NCBI RefSeq assembly: GCF_002105755.1
Contig: NZ_CP020821.1
Span: 2,480,001-2,544,000, forward strand
Reading direction: 5' to 3'
DNA length: 64,000 nucleotides
From: Mycobacterium colombiense CECT 3035
GTDB taxonomy: Bacteria > Actinomycetota > Actinomycetes > Mycobacteriales > Mycobacteriaceae
Shown here: positions 48,495 through 59,089 of the stretch, piece after piece
Layout of the letters: each line of letters starts with the position of its first letter
Position numbering within the stretch: the first letter of the stretch is position 1
Notes under the pieces: generated by a model
Told to the model about the DNA's origin: nothing
Databases searched by the model: none
The model's input: only the letters and a program-made list of their open reading frames with translations
Made by a program: the position numbers and the translations under genes

Positions 48495-51400
48495 TCATCC
48501 GGCGGAGACCTGGTAGGCCTCGCCGTCACCCAGCCGCGAGTCCGGGTTCAGCAGCATCGCCGCCTCCTGACGCTTCTCCGACTGGTCATGGTCGAAGCGG
48601 CGGTTCGGCGGCCGCTCGTACATCGGTGCGCCACCGGCGATCGCCGATGCCAGCCGCCGCTGTCCGGCCAGCAGCCGCGCATCCGCGCGCCGCTGGTAGT
48701 CCGCGCGCTGCTGCGGGTCGAGCGCCGCGACGAACGCCTGCGGGTGTACCAGCGCCACCAGCCCCGAAACATGGCCGAAGCCAAGGCTGGTCACCAAGCC
48801 GGCCTTGAGCGGGAACTTCTCCCCGAGCCGCAGCGTCTCGCGCACCCACACGAAGTGGGCCGAGCCGGCCAGCTCGTCGTCGACGCAATCCAGGCTGCGG
48901 TTGGGCGGGATCACCCCGTCGCGCAGCATCTGGCACAGGCCCATCATCTGGAAGACCGCCGCGCCGCCCTTGGCGTGCCCGGTGAGACTCTTCTGCGACA
49001 CCACGAACAGCGGCGCGCCCTCGGAGCGGCCGAGCGAGTCGGCGAGCCGCTCGTGCAGTTCGGTCTCGTTGGGATCGTTGGCCAGGGTCGACGTGTCGTG
49101 CTTGGAGATCACCGCGATGTCGTCGGCGCCCACACCGAGCTTGCCCAGCGACCGGGCCAGCGCCGAATCCTTGCCGCCGCGGCCGGCGCCCAGCGCGCCC
49201 AGCCCCGGCGCCGGGATCGACGTGTGCACGCCGTCGGCGAACGACTGCGCGTAGGCCACCACGGCCAGCACCGGCAGACCCATCTTCAGCGCCAGGTCGC
49301 CGCGCGCCAGCAGGATGGTGCCGCCGCCCTGGGCCTCGAGGAATCCGAGCCGGCGCCGATCGTTGGGCCGGGAGAACTTCGAGTCGTGGATGCCGCGACC
49401 ACGCATCATGGACGTGTCGGCGGTGGCCGCCATGTCACCGAAGCCGATGATGGCTTCCAGCGTCAGGTCGTCGAACCCGCCGGCGACCACCAGCTCGGCC
49501 TTGCCGAGACGGATCTTGTCGACGCCCTCCTCGACCGACACCGCCGCGGTCGCGCACGCGCCCACCGGGTGGATCATCGCGCCGTAGCTGCCGACGTAGC
49601 TCTGAATGACGTGCGCGGCAACGACGTTCGGCAGGACCTCCTGCAGGATGTCGTTCGGCTTGTTCCGGCCGAGCAGGTTGCCGTGATACATCGTCTGCAT
49701 CGACGTCATGCCGCCCATGCCGGTGCCCTGCGTGCTGGCCACCAGGCCCGGGTGCACCCACCGCATCAGCTCGGCCGGGGTGAATCCCGACGACAGGAAC
49801 GCGTCGACGGTCGCGACGATGTTCCACAGCGCCACCCGGTCGGTCGAGCTGGCCATGTCCTGGCTGATGCCGAACACGGTCGGGTCGAACCCGGTCGGGA
49901 TCTGCGCGCCGACGGTGCGCGACAGCTTGGTCTTGCGCGGCACCCGAATCTCGGTGCCCGCCTTGCGGATGACCTGCCAGTCACTGGAGTCGGGCACCGG
50001 CCGGATGATCGTGTGCTCGGGGTCGAACTCGACGAAGGCGCGCGCGTCGGCCTCCGAGGACACCACGAACGCGAAGTCCTTGTCCAGGAACACCGACACC
50101 AGCAGCGGCGACGCGTGATCGGGGTCGATCGCGCCGTCGTCGACGAACTCGCGGATGCCGCAGCGCTCGACGACGGTGTCGTGGTAGCGCTCGACCAGCT
50201 CGGACTCGTCGACCAGATCACCGGATTGCGTGTCGTACCAACCGGGTTGGGGGTCGTCCTCCCAGCGGATCAGGCCGGTGGTCCAGGCCAGCTCCAACAC
50301 GCCGGCGGCCGACAGTTCGTTGTCGACCTCCATCTCGAAGCGGGTCCGCGACGACCCGTAGGGGCCGAGTTCCGCGCCTCCGACGATGACCACCAGGTCG
50401 GCCGGGTCGACGTCGAGGTCCGCCCATTCCGGCGGGGGCGCCGGGGTGAAGCCGCGCGGTGGGGACGGCAGGGCGGCGATGGTGCCGTCGGCTGCCGGAG
50501 CTTCGGCGTCCTCGCCCGATGCCGAGGTGGCCTGCTCGCGGGCCTTGGCGGCCAGCTCGGCCATGTCGAGGTTGGCCTCGCCTAGCCCGCCGGTCAGGTC
50601 CGCCTTGATCGGCGCACCGGCCGCGGCCACCTTGGACTCGATGTCGCAGAGCGACAGCAACATTGCCGCCATCTCGTCGGTCGAGTACGTGGTGACGCCG
50701 GCCTCCTCGACCGCATCCACGATGGCGTCGTTGTGGCCCATCAGCCCGGTGCCGCGGGTCCACCCGATCAGCGCGTGCGCCAGGCTGACCCGGGACGCCC
50801 ACGACGACTCGGCGTGCCAGCGGCTCACCAGGGCGTCCAGCGCCGACTTGGCTTCGCCGTAAGCGCCGTCACCGCCGAACATTCCGCGGTTCGGCGAGCC
50901 CGGCAGCACCACGTGCAGCCGCGACGCGATGTCGCGCTCGGCGCCGATCTTCGACAGCCCGCCGATCAGCCGCTGCACCGCCCACAGCAGCACCTTCATC
51001 TCCATCTCGGAGCGGGAGCCGGCCTCGGACAGGTCGCCCGCGACGCGCGGGGCCGCGAACGGGAACAACAGCGTCGGGGTCTGCGCATCCTTGATGTGAA
51101 TCGATTGCGGCCCAAGGCTTTCGGACTGCTCGGTGCCCACCCACTCGACCAGCGCGTCGATGTCGGAGTAGGACGCCATGTTGGCCGCGACCACCCACAG
51201 CGCCGCGCCGAATCGGGCGTGGTCGCGGTAGAGCCCGCGGTAGAACGCCAGGCGCTCGTCGTCGAGCTTGGACGTGGTAGCGATGACGGTGGCGCCGCCG
51301 TCGAGCAACCGCCCGACGACCGACGCGGCGATCGAGCCCTTGGAAGCGCCCGTCACCACCGCGACTTCGTGACTGTAGGGACCGGGGTCGGGGTTCTCGG

Positions 51401-54400
51401 CGCCCGCCGCGATCCGCCCGTACAGCGACGCGTGAATCTGTCGGCCCGCCGCCAGCGCCTTGCCCTGCCACCAGGTGGCCTGCGTGGCCACGACATGGCC
51501 TGCGCCCTCGAACCTTTCGGACAGCTCCACCCAGCGGGCGTCGATGTCGCCCTCATCGGTCAGCCAGAGCTTGACCAGGTCTTCGCGGGCGCTGGCCCAC
51601 CGGTCGTCGAACAGCACGGCCTTCTTCGGCTCGAACACCGGCGCCACCAGGCGCGGCCAGTCGGCGCCGAGTTCGGTGGTCACCAGGTCGATGAGCTCGG
51701 CATCGGTGGCCGCCGGCGAAACGCTGACCGGGTCGTCCAGTCCCAGCTGGTTGAGCACCAGGCGCGCGGCCGAGGCCAGCACGCCGTCGCGACCGGTGAT
51801 CTGGTCGGTGAATTCGCCCAGCGCGGCGGCGTCGATGGTCGCCCCGCCGCCGCCACCGCCCGAGGACGGCAGCGCCACCGCGATGCCACGACGCGCGGCG
51901 ACGGACGCCACCGCGGCGTCGATCGCCTTGTCGACGGCGGCGGCGTCGGCCAGCGCGCCCTCGTGCAGGTGGCCCATCGCCCCGCCCCGGACGCTGGTGC
52001 CCTCGCGGGTACCCAGCGCGACCTCGACCGTGACGTGCTTGGCCCAGCCCTCGCCGAGCTCCCAGGTCTTCTTGACCCGCTCGGCAATGGCACCGGGCCG
52101 CTTGCCCGAGGGCCCCAGCACGGTGCGCAGCTGGTCGTTGATCGCGTCGGAAAGCACTGGGCCGTAAGGCTTGTAGGTGCGCGCCAGCTTGGTCACCTGC
52201 GCGCGCAGCCCGGCCAGGTCGGCCTCGGCGGCGCCGTCGATGGCGCCCAGGTTCAGCTCCGAACCCAGGTCTACCAGCAGCTGGTTGCGCCGCGAGGACG
52301 CACCGTCGGTGATGGATTCGATGGAGTCCAGCTCCTCGATCTGGTCGATGCGCATCTTGGCCGACAGCGCGATCAGCGCGAGCGTGGCGTCGGCGGCATC
52401 GAACCCGATGTCGTCCGGCCGGGCCGCGCCCGACGGCGCGGCCGGCGCGGCGGCGGGCGCCGCAGGAGCGGCCGCGGCCTCCGGTGCCGGCGCACTGTCC
52501 GCGGGCGCCTCCGGTTCGTCGTCGGGCTCCGGCTCGGGGTCGGTGTCGGTGGCGAACAGCACCGCCGCGTCGCGCTCGGCGTTGAGCACTTCCACTGTGC
52601 TGTGTGCATATTCGGGCAGCTTGAGGGTGTTGGTGGCCAGGCCCGCGACCGTCGGTGCGGACTTCACACCGATCTCGACGAACCGCTCCACGCCCAGACC
52701 ACCGGCTGCCTCCTCGGTGAACAGCAGGTCCTGGGTTTCGATCCAGCGCACCGGGCTGGCGAATTGCCATGCCAGCAGCTCGATCAGGACGATGCGGGCC
52801 ATCTCGATGCGGCGCTCGGCAAGCCAGGTGTCGTAGTCGGCCAGGATCGGGTCGAGCGGCTCGGCCGGCACCAGGTCGCGGATCTCCTGGATGAAGTCGC
52901 GGTCCAGGGTGAACGGCCGCGGCACCAGGTTGGGGATGTAGCGGCCGATGATGACGTCGGGATCCTTGTCGCGCGGCATGACCCGGTCGAGGGATCGCCG
53001 GAATTCCGCCACGCCGACCCGCAGCACGCGCGAGTGGAACGGCACGTCGATACCGGGCACCAGGATGAACGAGCGCTTGCCACCGGTGATCTCGCGGCGC
53101 CGCTCCACCTCTTCCTCGAGCGCCTCCAGACCGCGCACCGTGCCGGCGATCGCGTACTGGGAGCCGCGCAGGTTGAAGTTGACGATTTCCAGGAATTCGC
53201 CCGTGCTCTCGGCGATTCCGGCGACGAATCCCGGCACTTCCTCGTCGGGCAGGTCGATCTGCGACGGCCGAATGGCGGCCAGCCGGTAGTTGGACCGGCC
53301 CAGCTCGTCGCGGGGCACGATGTCGTGCATCTTCGATCCGCGGTGAAACACCGTCTCCAGCAAGGCTTCCAGCTCGTAGATGCCGGTCACGCAGGCCAGT
53401 GCGGTGTACTCGCCGACGGAGTGGCCGCAGGCGATCGCACCCTCGACGAAGGCACCTTGCTCGCGCATCTCGGCGACCTGCGCCGCGGCCACGGTGGCCA
53501 TCGCCACCTGGGTGAACTGCGTCAGGTACAGCACACCCTCGGGGTGGTTGTAGTGCACACCGCTGGCGATGATGCTGGTCGGGTTGTCGCGCACCACGTG
53601 CAGAACCGAGAAGCCCAGGGTGTCGCGGGTGAACTTGTCCGCTTTGTCCCACACCTTGCGGGCGGCCTTGGACCGGGCCCGGACGTCCATGCCCATGCCC
53701 TTGTGCTGGATGCCCTGGCCGGGGAACGCGTAGACGGTGTGCGGGGCCGCCAGGCGGGCCGTCGCCGACATCACCAGATCCGAACCGATCTTCGCCGCGA
53801 CCTCCAAAACCTCGGCGCCCTGGTCGATTCCGACCCGGTCGACGCGGAACGAGACCTCGTCGCCGGGACGCACCATGCCCAGGAAGCGCGCGGTCCAGCC
53901 GATCAGCCGCGCCGGCGGGCGGGCCTGGCCATCGGTGGCGGTCACCGCGTGCTGGGCGGCGGCCGACAGCCACATGCCATGCACGATGGGCGATTCCAGG
54001 CCGGCCAGCAGCGCCGCGGCCCGGTCGGTGTGGATGGGGTTGTGGTCGCCGGAGACCACCGCGAACGGGCGCATGTCGACCGGCGCGGTGATGGTGACGT
54101 CGCGACGGCGCCGACGCGGTGTGTCGGTCGCGTTCTCCGAGACCGCGCCACCCGCGCGCGCCGGGTCGGTCAGCTCGGCCGTCCCGGTGCGGCCCAGGAT
54201 GGCGAAACGCTCGTCGAGAGTGGCGATCGCCTGGCCGTCGGTGTCGGTGATGGCGACCGAGACCGGGACGACGCGCCCCATGTCGGTGTCGATCGCCGCC
54301 GAAGCCGTTGCGGCGATTGTCAATTGCGACAGTGTCGTCGGGAGCTTGCCGACCATGTGGGCGGCGTGGTCCAGATGCACCAGGCTCAGCAGGCCCTCGA

Positions 54401-57400
54401 CGACCGGGACGCCGGCGTCGGTGACGGCCGAACCGATCGCCGAGAACACCGCGGGCCAGCACGGCCCGACGAGCGCGTCGGGCACGGTGGTGAGGCTGGG
54501 CGCCAACGGTTCTCCGAAGGTGGCGGTGACGCCGGTGTGGTCGGCGACCCGCTCGGGGTCCCAGTCCACCGTGACCGTGGCCGTTCCGTCGGTGACCGCG
54601 GGCAGGAATTCCGGCCCGTCGACGCCGGCCGCGATGGCCAGCACCGCACGCATGGCCGTGGCGGCGTCCTCGGTGGAGACCACCGGGGTGGCACCGTCAA
54701 CGGTGTTGGGCGGCAACGTGAATGGGATGTCGATCCATGTTCCCGAGACCGGGACACTGAGCACGACGCGGTCGCCCTCGACCTGAAGCCTCGCACCGGT
54801 GGACGAATGCGTGGCGCGGCGGCTCTCGGGTCCCTCAGAGTCTCCGTGCACCAGCCAGTCGGAGGGCTCGGCGATGCGATGCACCGGGTTGGCCGCGGTG
54901 CGGCCGGCCCACTGGACATCGGGGGCGTCGAGCACGACGGCCAGCGGGCCGGTGACGTCGGCGCGGCCCATCCGGCGCGCCGTGACGTCCTTGGGCTCCA
55001 CTCCGGCGGTGAGCGCCTCGTCGATGGCCGCCTGCTCGAAGCGGTCCAGCAGTTCACCGACGGGCTCGTCCATCCGGGTGATGCCCGCGACGGCCGCGGT
55101 GCCCGGAATGATGCACACCTGATCGGCGTCGTAGCGGGCGTCGTGCGCCTGCCACAGCGAATCGCTACGCCACCAGCGCCGCACGTCCTTGTCGATCACC
55201 GGCACGAAGTTGACCGGCTTGCCCAGCAGTTTGCACAGCGTGACGAAGAACGGGACGTCGGCCGGGTGCAGCTGGACGCGTTCGGCCTCGGGGTAGTGCG
55301 ACAGCAGGATGGCGATGGCCTCGGCAGGGTTTTCCAGCAGCCGCGCGCCGTCGGCGGTGGAGCCGTCGAACAGCGTCTCGATGGGGCCGAAATCCTGTGC
55401 GTGCAAACGGGCTTCGGCCCGCTGGAGCATCTGTTCGAACCGGTCCCGCCAGGTGTCGGCCAGCCACGGGCTGCCCGGCGAAGCGGTGTCGGCGGTGGAA
55501 TCGCCGTCCCCGATGGACAACTCGACGTAACGCTGCAACCACTGCAAGTAGGTCATCTCACCGACGTCGCCGAAGTACGGCTTGGCGGTGTTGGCCATCG
55601 CCGCGATGATCTCGTCGCGGCGCTCCGCGACGGCGTCGGCGTCACCGGCGACCTCGTCCAGAAGGCGGCCGCACCGCGAGGCGCTGTTGTCGATCTCGTG
55701 GATGTCCGCACCGAGCTGGCTGCGGCTGGAAGCCATTCCGCCCGAGGCTTTTCCGGCGCCGATCCACCGATCGGTGCCCTGGGTCTCGACCAGCATCCGC
55801 TTGACCGACGGCGACGTGGTGGCCTCCTTGGCCGCCATCGCCGCGGTGCCCACCAGGATGCCGTCGATCGGCATCAGCGGGAAGCCATAGGCCTGCGCCC
55901 AGCGGCCGGACAGGTATTCGGCCGCGCGCTCCGGCGTGCCGATGCCGCCGCCCACGCAGACGGTGATGTTGGAGCGCGACCGCAATTCGGAGTAGGTGGC
56001 CAGCAGCAGGTCGTCGAGGTCCTCCCAGGAGTGGTGACCGCCGGCGCGGCCGCCCTCGATGTGCGCGATCACCGGCTTGGTGGACACCTCGGTCGCGATG
56101 CGGATCACCGAGCGGATCTGCTCGACGGTGCCCGGCTTGAAGACGACGTGGCTGATGCCGACCTCGCCCAGCTCCTCGATCAGCTCGACGGCCTCCTCCA
56201 GATCCGGGATGCCGGCGCTGACCACCAGACCGTCGATGGCCGCGCCGGACTGACGCGCCTTCTGCACCAGCCGTTTGCCGCCGACCTGCAGCTTCCACAG
56301 GTACGGGTCCAGGAACAGCGCGTTGAACTGGTAGGTCCGGCCGTCGTCCAGGAGCCCGGCCAGCTGCTCGACGCGGTCGGCGAAGATCTCCTCGGTGACC
56401 TGCCCGCCGCCGGCCAGCTCGGCCCAGTGCCCGGCGTTGGCCGCCGCGGCCACGATGTGGGCGTCGACGGTGGTGGGGGTCATGCCGGCCAGCAGGATCG
56501 GCGAGCGTCCGGTCAGCCGGGTGAACTTCGTCGAGAGCTTGACCCTGCCGTCGGGCAGGCGAACCAGCGTCGGGGCGTAGCTGGACCAGGCCCGCGCCAC
56601 CTCGGGGACGGCGCCGACGGTGAAGAGGTTGCGCTGCCCGCCGCGGGTCGCCGCGGGCACGATGCCCACACCGAGGCCACGGATCACCGGCGCGGTCAGC
56701 CGGGTCAGGATGTCGCCGGGACCCAGGTCGAGGATCCAGCGGGCGCCGGCATCGTTGACGCGGGTGATCTCCTCCACCCAGTCGACAGGCCGTACCAGGA
56801 TGGACTCGGTCAGTTGCCGCGCCAGCTCGACGTCCAGGCCGACCTTCTCGGCCCAGCCGCCGACGATGTCGATGCCATCGGCGAGTCGGGGCGTGTGGAA
56901 GCCCACCTCGACCTGCACCGGGTCGAAGACCGGCGAGAACACGTCGCCACCGCGCAGCTTGTTCTTCCGGTCGGCTTCCTCCTTCTCCGAGATCTGCTGG
57001 CAGTAGAGCTCGAAGCGGGACAGCTGTTCCGGGGTGCCCGTGATGACGACCGAACGGCGGCCGTTGCGGATGGACAACACGGGCGGCAGCACGGTGCGCA
57101 CGTCCTGCGCGAACTCGTCGAGCAGCCGGCCGATGCGTTCAGGGTCGGCGTTGGTCACCGACACCATCGGCGGGCGGTCGCCGAGCACCGAGATGCCGCG
57201 CCGGCGGGCCACCAGGGTCCCGGCCGCGCCGATCAGCTGGGCCAGCGCCAGCAGCTCGACGTCGCGGCTGCCCCCCGCCTTCAACGCCTCGACGGCGAGC
57301 ACACCCTGGGAGTGTCCGGCGACCGCCACCGGGGGCGTCGCCTTCAGGTCCATGCCTTGGCGGGCCAGCGCCCGCACGGCGGCGATCTGGGTGAGCAGCA

Positions 57401-57767
57401 CGCCGGGGATCGAGACCGCGGCCGAGGTCAGGTGCTTGTCCGAGGGGACCGGATCCTCGGCCGCCAGCGCACGCACCCAGGACAGCGGCTCGAAGCCGAT
57501 CGGTCGCACCACCACGAGCTCTTTGGCGACCGGCTCGAGGAGCAGGTTGGCTTCACCGACCAGCGTTGCCAGGTCGGACTCGATGCCGGCCGACGACACC
57601 AGTTCTTCGAGGGTCTCGAGCCAGGCGCTGCCCTGGCCGCCGAATGCCACGGCGTAGGGCTCGCCGGCCGTCAGGCGGTCGACAAGGGCGTGGGACTCCC
57701 CGGCCTGTGGGGCCTTGCCTTGGCCGTCGTGGTCAGCGGACACCCGGTCGTGCTCGTGGATCGTCAC
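48495..57767 (-). CDS. fas: Type-I fatty acid synthase (FAS-I)
   Basis: 3090 residues, multifunctional, cytosolic. Domain order as read: acetyltransferase (AGHSQG, Ser153), enoyl reductase (about 430-800; GGRAGGHHSWED), dehydratase (about 1180-1330; GDHNPIHTDRAAA), malonyl/palmitoyl transferase (CGHSVGEYTAL, Ser1450), ACP (about 1780-1860; phosphopantetheine Ser in DGASSRRNQ), ketoreductase (VVTGASKGSIAAS near 2135) and ketosynthase (HPVGACATAAVS, Cys2738). It makes C16-C26 acyl-CoA for phospholipids and as mycolate precursors. The frame is intact throughout. The start ATG 57767 gives MTIHEHDRVSADHDG, as in Rv2524c. An A/P-rich linker at 1730-1770 joins MPT and ACP. Confidence 0.97.
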   Translation of the reverse strand: MTIHEHDRVSADHDGQGKAPQAGESHALVDRLTAGEPYAVAFGGQGSAWLETLEELVSSAGIESDLATLVGEANLLLEPVAKELVVVRPIGFEPLSWVRALAAEDPVPSDKHLTSAAVSIPGVLLTQIAAVRALARQGMDLKATPPVAVAGHSQGVLAVEALKAGGSRDVELLALAQLIGAAGTLVARRRGISVLGDRPPMVSVTNADPERIGRLLDEFAQDVRTVLPPVLSIRNGRRSVVITGTPEQLSRFELYCQQISEKEEADRKNKLRGGDVFSPVFDPVQVEVGFHTPRLADGIDIVGGWAEKVGLDVELARQLTESILVRPVDWVEEITRVNDAGARWILDLGPGDILTRLTAPVIRGLGVGIVPAATRGGQRNLFTVGAVPEVARAWSSYAPTLVRLPDGRVKLSTKFTRLTGRSPILLAGMTPTTVDAHIVAAAANAGHWAELAGGGQVTEEIFADRVEQLAGLLDDGRTYQFNALFLDPYLWKLQVGGKRLVQKARQSGAAIDGLVVSAGIPDLEEAVELIEELGEVGISHVVFKPGTVEQIRSVIRIATEVSTKPVIAHIEGGRAGGHHSWEDLDDLLLATYSELRSRSNITVCVGGGIGTPERAAEYLSGRWAQAYGFPLMPIDGILVGTAAMAAKEATTSPSVKRMLVETQGTDRWIGAGKASGGMASSRSQLGADIHEIDNSASRCGRLLDEVAGDADAVAERRDEIIAAMANTAKPYFGDVGEMTYLQWLQRYVELSIGDGDSTADTASPGSPWLADTWRDRFEQMLQRAEARLHAQDFGPIETLFDGSTADGARLLENPAEAIAILLSHYPEAERVQLHPADVPFFVTLCKLLGKPVNFVPVIDKDVRRWWRSDSLWQAHDARYDADQVCIIPGTAAVAGITRMDEPVGELLDRFEQAAIDEALTAGVEPKDVTARRMGRADVTGPLAVVLDAPDVQWAGRTAANPVHRIAEPSDWLVHGDSEGPESRRATHSSTGARLQVEGDRVVLSVPVSGTWIDIPFTLPPNTVDGATPVVSTEDAATAMRAVLAIAAGVDGPEFLPAVTDGTATVTVDWDPERVADHTGVTATFGEPLAPSLTTVPDALVGPCWPAVFSAIGSAVTDAGVPVVEGLLSLVHLDHAAHMVGKLPTTLSQLTIAATASAAIDTDMGRVVPVSVAITDTDGQAIATLDERFAILGRTGTAELTDPARAGGAVSENATDTPRRRRRDVTITAPVDMRPFAVVSGDHNPIHTDRAAALLAGLESPIVHGMWLSAAAQHAVTATDGQARPPARLIGWTARFLGMVRPGDEVSFRVDRVGIDQGAEVLEVAAKIGSDLVMSATARLAAPHTVYAFPGQGIQHKGMGMDVRARSKAARKVWDKADKFTRDTLGFSVLHVVRDNPTSIIASGVHYNHPEGVLYLTQFTQVAMATVAAAQVAEMREQGAFVEGAIACGHSVGEYTALACVTGIYELEALLETVFHRGSKMHDIVPRDELGRSNYRLAAIRPSQIDLPDEEVPGFVAGIAESTGEFLEIVNFNLRGSQYAIAGTVRGLEALEEEVERRREITGGKRSFILVPGIDVPFHSRVLRVGVAEFRRSLDRVMPRDKDPDVIIGRYIPNLVPRPFTLDRDFIQEIRDLVPAEPLDPILADYDTWLAERRIEMARIVLIELLAWQFASPVRWIETQDLLFTEEAAGGLGVERFVEIGVKSAPTVAGLATNTLKLPEYAHSTVEVLNAERDAAVLFATDTDPEPEPDDEPEAPADSAPAPEAAAAPAAPAAAPAAPSGAARPDDIGFDAADATLALIALSAKMRIDQIEELDSIESITDGASSRRNQLLVDLGSELNLGAIDGAAEADLAGLRAQVTKLARTYKPYGPVLSDAINDQLRTVLGPSGKRPGAIAERVKKTWELGEGWAKHVTVEVALGTREGTSVRGGAMGHLHEGALADAAAVDKAIDAAVASVAARRGIAVALPSSGGGGGGATIDAAALGEFTDQITGRDGVLASAARLVLNQLGLDDPVSVSPAATDAELIDLVTTELGADWPRLVAPVFEPKKAVLFDDRWASAREDLVKLWLTDEGDIDARWVELSERFEGAGHVVATQATWWQGKALAAGRQIHASLYGRIAAGAENPDPGPYSHEVAVVTGASKGSIAASVVGRLLDGGATVIATTSKLDDERLAFYRGLYRDHARFGAALWVVAANMASYSDIDALVEWVGTEQSESLGPQSIHIKDAQTPTLLFPFAAPRVAGDLSEAGSRSEMEMKVLLWAVQRLIGGLSKIGAERDIASRLHVVLPGSPNRGMFGGDGAYGEAKSALDALVSRWHAESSWASRVSLAHALIGWTRGTGLMGHNDAIVDAVEEAGVTTYSTDEMAAMLLSLCDIESKVAAAGAPIKADLTGGLGEANLDMAELAAKAREQATSASGEDAEAPAADGTIAALPSPPRGFTPAPPPEWADLDVDPADLVVIVGGAELGPYGSSRTRFEMEVDNELSAAGVLELAWTTGLIRWEDDPQPGWYDTQSGDLVDESELVERYHDTVVERCGIREFVDDGAIDPDHASPLLVSVFLDKDFAFVVSSEADARAFVEFDPEHTIIRPVPDSSDWQVIRKAGTEIRVPRKTKLSRTVGAQIPTGFDPTVFGISQDMASSTDRVALWNIVATVDAFLSSGFTPAELMRWVHPGLVASTQGTGMGGMTSMQTMYHGNLLGRNKPNDILQEVLPNVVAAHVIQSYVGSYGAMIHPVGACATAAVSVEEGVDKIRLGKAELVVAGGFDDLTLEAIIGFGDMAATADTSMMRGRGIHDSKFSRPNDRRRLGFLEAQGGGTILLARGDLALKMGLPVLAVVAYAQSFADGVHTSIPAPGLGALGAGRGGKDSALARSLGKLGVGADDIAVISKHDTSTLANDPNETELHERLADSLGRSEGAPLFVVSQKSLTGHAKGGAAVFQMMGLCQMLRDGVIPPNRSLDCVDDELAGSAHFVWVRETLRLGEKFPLKAGLVTSLGFGHVSGLVALVHPQAFVAALDPQQRADYQRRADARLLAGQRRLASAIAGGAPMYERPPNRRFDHDQSEKRQEAAMLLNPDSRLGDGEAYQVSAG

Positions 57768-58306
57768 CTTGTCTGTCTCCCCTGTATGCGTCTTTAGGTC
57801 TCGTTCGTCGGGCGGTCACCACCGCCGGGCGGGGTTCGGTCGATGCGGCGTGGTTCGGCGTCGAATCACAGCCGGGAAACGGCTCGCCGGTGTGTTGTCG
57901 GCGGACCGCTCGGCTGGCGCTGAGCGGCGCGACGGACTCCATCGGCTGTACTAAGAGTGTCATAAGGATCGACCCTCGTTTCGCGTGCTGATCGGTTACT
58001 GATGAGTTCTACGCATGGGTAACCGTGTCCTGGGTAACACGCGGTTTCACCGCCGGTGCGAACCCGATTACCAAACCCGCTGCATGAAGGTGGTTACGGT
58101 CGAGTAGCTATAACTGCGCAGATCAAGGCAGTCTTGTTATCGAATCGTTATATAAAAATTTTGGGTCGTGGAGCGCCGTCGCGGCGCCCTCGGCGGCATC
58201 GGCCGACGATCGCCCGCCCGCGCGCCCCCGGAAAATGAGCGAACGAGTGTTTGCTGGAATTTTTAAGAGTGCGCGCCCCGACGCGGGCGGGCGGCGGCAT
58301 CGGGCG
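57768..58306. other. Gene-less 539-bp stretch upstream of fas
   Basis: No gene supported. 57994-58097 holds a cluster of GGTTAC/GTAACC-like hexamers (see the regulatory entry). 58125-58164 is A/T-rich, including GTTATCGAATCGTTAT and TATATAAAAATTTT, strikingly unlike the rest of the window. 58165-58306 is again G/C-rich without coding signals. The region must contain the fas promoter on the minus strand. Confidence 0.6.
57994..58097. promoter_or_regulatory. Cluster of GGTTAC/GTAACC elements in the fas upstream region
   Basis: Five related sites in 104 bp: GGTTAC 57994, GGTAACC 58018, GGGTAAC 58032, ATTACC 58067 and GGTTAC 58092. TGGGTAAC occurs twice 15 bp apart. Such clustering suggests repeated binding of a regulator; in M. 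tuberculosis fas is controlled by FasR, but identity with FasR sites is not established here. Confidence 0.45.
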
Positions 58307-59029
58307 CTAGGCCCACTGACCGAATTGGGGCTTGAGGATCTCGTTGATGTCCACGCCGACCCCTCCGACGCTGCGTTTGTCGATTTCAACCTGGTGCAGG
58401 TTGGCCGCCGGGTGGGCGTATCCCTTGGGTGAGCCCCAGTTGTGCTGCCAGAAGTAGGAGCCCAATCCGTCGTGCAGCGCCCAGTCGATGGTTTTCGAAT
58501 TGCCGTACACGCCTGTGCGCTGATGGCCGATCACCGACTCCCAGGAACGCAGGTAGGGCGCCACCTGGCTCTTGTACTGCTCGTATGAGGGGTCGTCGTC
58601 GATCGAGGCATAAATCGGCGCGCTGGCGGGCCCGCCCGCCGCGGCGTGCAGCTGCATCCCGCGCTGCGCGTGCTGCAGGCCGGCGTTGGCGCCGCCCAGC
58701 CAGTCGGCGGTGCTGGCCTTGCCGTACTGGTAGCAGGACACGATTTTCAGCCCGTTGCTGTCGAGGTCGCGCGCCTCGGCAACCTGGATCGGCTTGCCCA
58801 GCATCCAGTTGCCGCCCGGGCGGCGGTCCGAGACGTACCGAATCGACCCGACGGCACCCGCGGCCCGGATCTGGCTGGCCGGAATGACGCCGGCGGCGTA
58901 GTCCAGCAGGGTGCCGAGCGACGCCGACGCCGGCGCGGCGGCCAGCGACGCTCCGGTCGTGCTCAGGCCCAGCAGGGCCGGGGTTGCGGCCGCGAGTTTG
59001 AGCAGGTCGCGCCGCGAAACGGATGACAC
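58307..59029 (-). CDS. Tat-exported DUF1906 (glycoside-hydrolase-like) protein
   Basis: 240 residues from GTG 59029, equal in length to Rv2525c. The twin-arginine signal SSVSRRDLLKLAAATPALLG is followed by a hydrophobic stretch and an Ala-rich cleavage site near residue 37. The mature part is a single DUF1906 domain (GTLLDYAAGVIPASQIRAAG; IYASIDDDPSYEQYKSQ; GSYFWQHNWGSPKG; HQVEIDKRSVGG) with a TIM-barrel fold like GH25 lysozymes. A cell-wall role is likely; catalytic activity is unproven. Orientation matches fas, 539 bases away. Confidence 0.9.
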   Translation of the reverse strand: MSSVSRRDLLKLAAATPALLGLSTTGASLAAAPASASLGTLLDYAAGVIPASQIRAAGAVGSIRYVSDRRPGGNWMLGKPIQVAEARDLDSNGLKIVSCYQYGKASTADWLGGANAGLQHAQRGMQLHAAAGGPASAPIYASIDDDPSYEQYKSQVAPYLRSWESVIGHQRTGVYGNSKTIDWALHDGLGSYFWQHNWGSPKGYAHPAANLHQVEIDKRSVGGVGVDINEILKPQFGQWA

Positions 59030-59089
59030 AAGCCACAGGGTACGACACAAACCCCATATGACACATTGATCACACCGATCACATGTGCA

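Noticed and set aside
50733..57797. Very long open frame (2354 codons) on the plus strand opposite fas
   Set aside because: It mirrors fas codon by codon in a G/C-rich genome, is dominated by Arg, Gly, Val, Asp and Gln, shows no domain, and fas itself is unmistakable.
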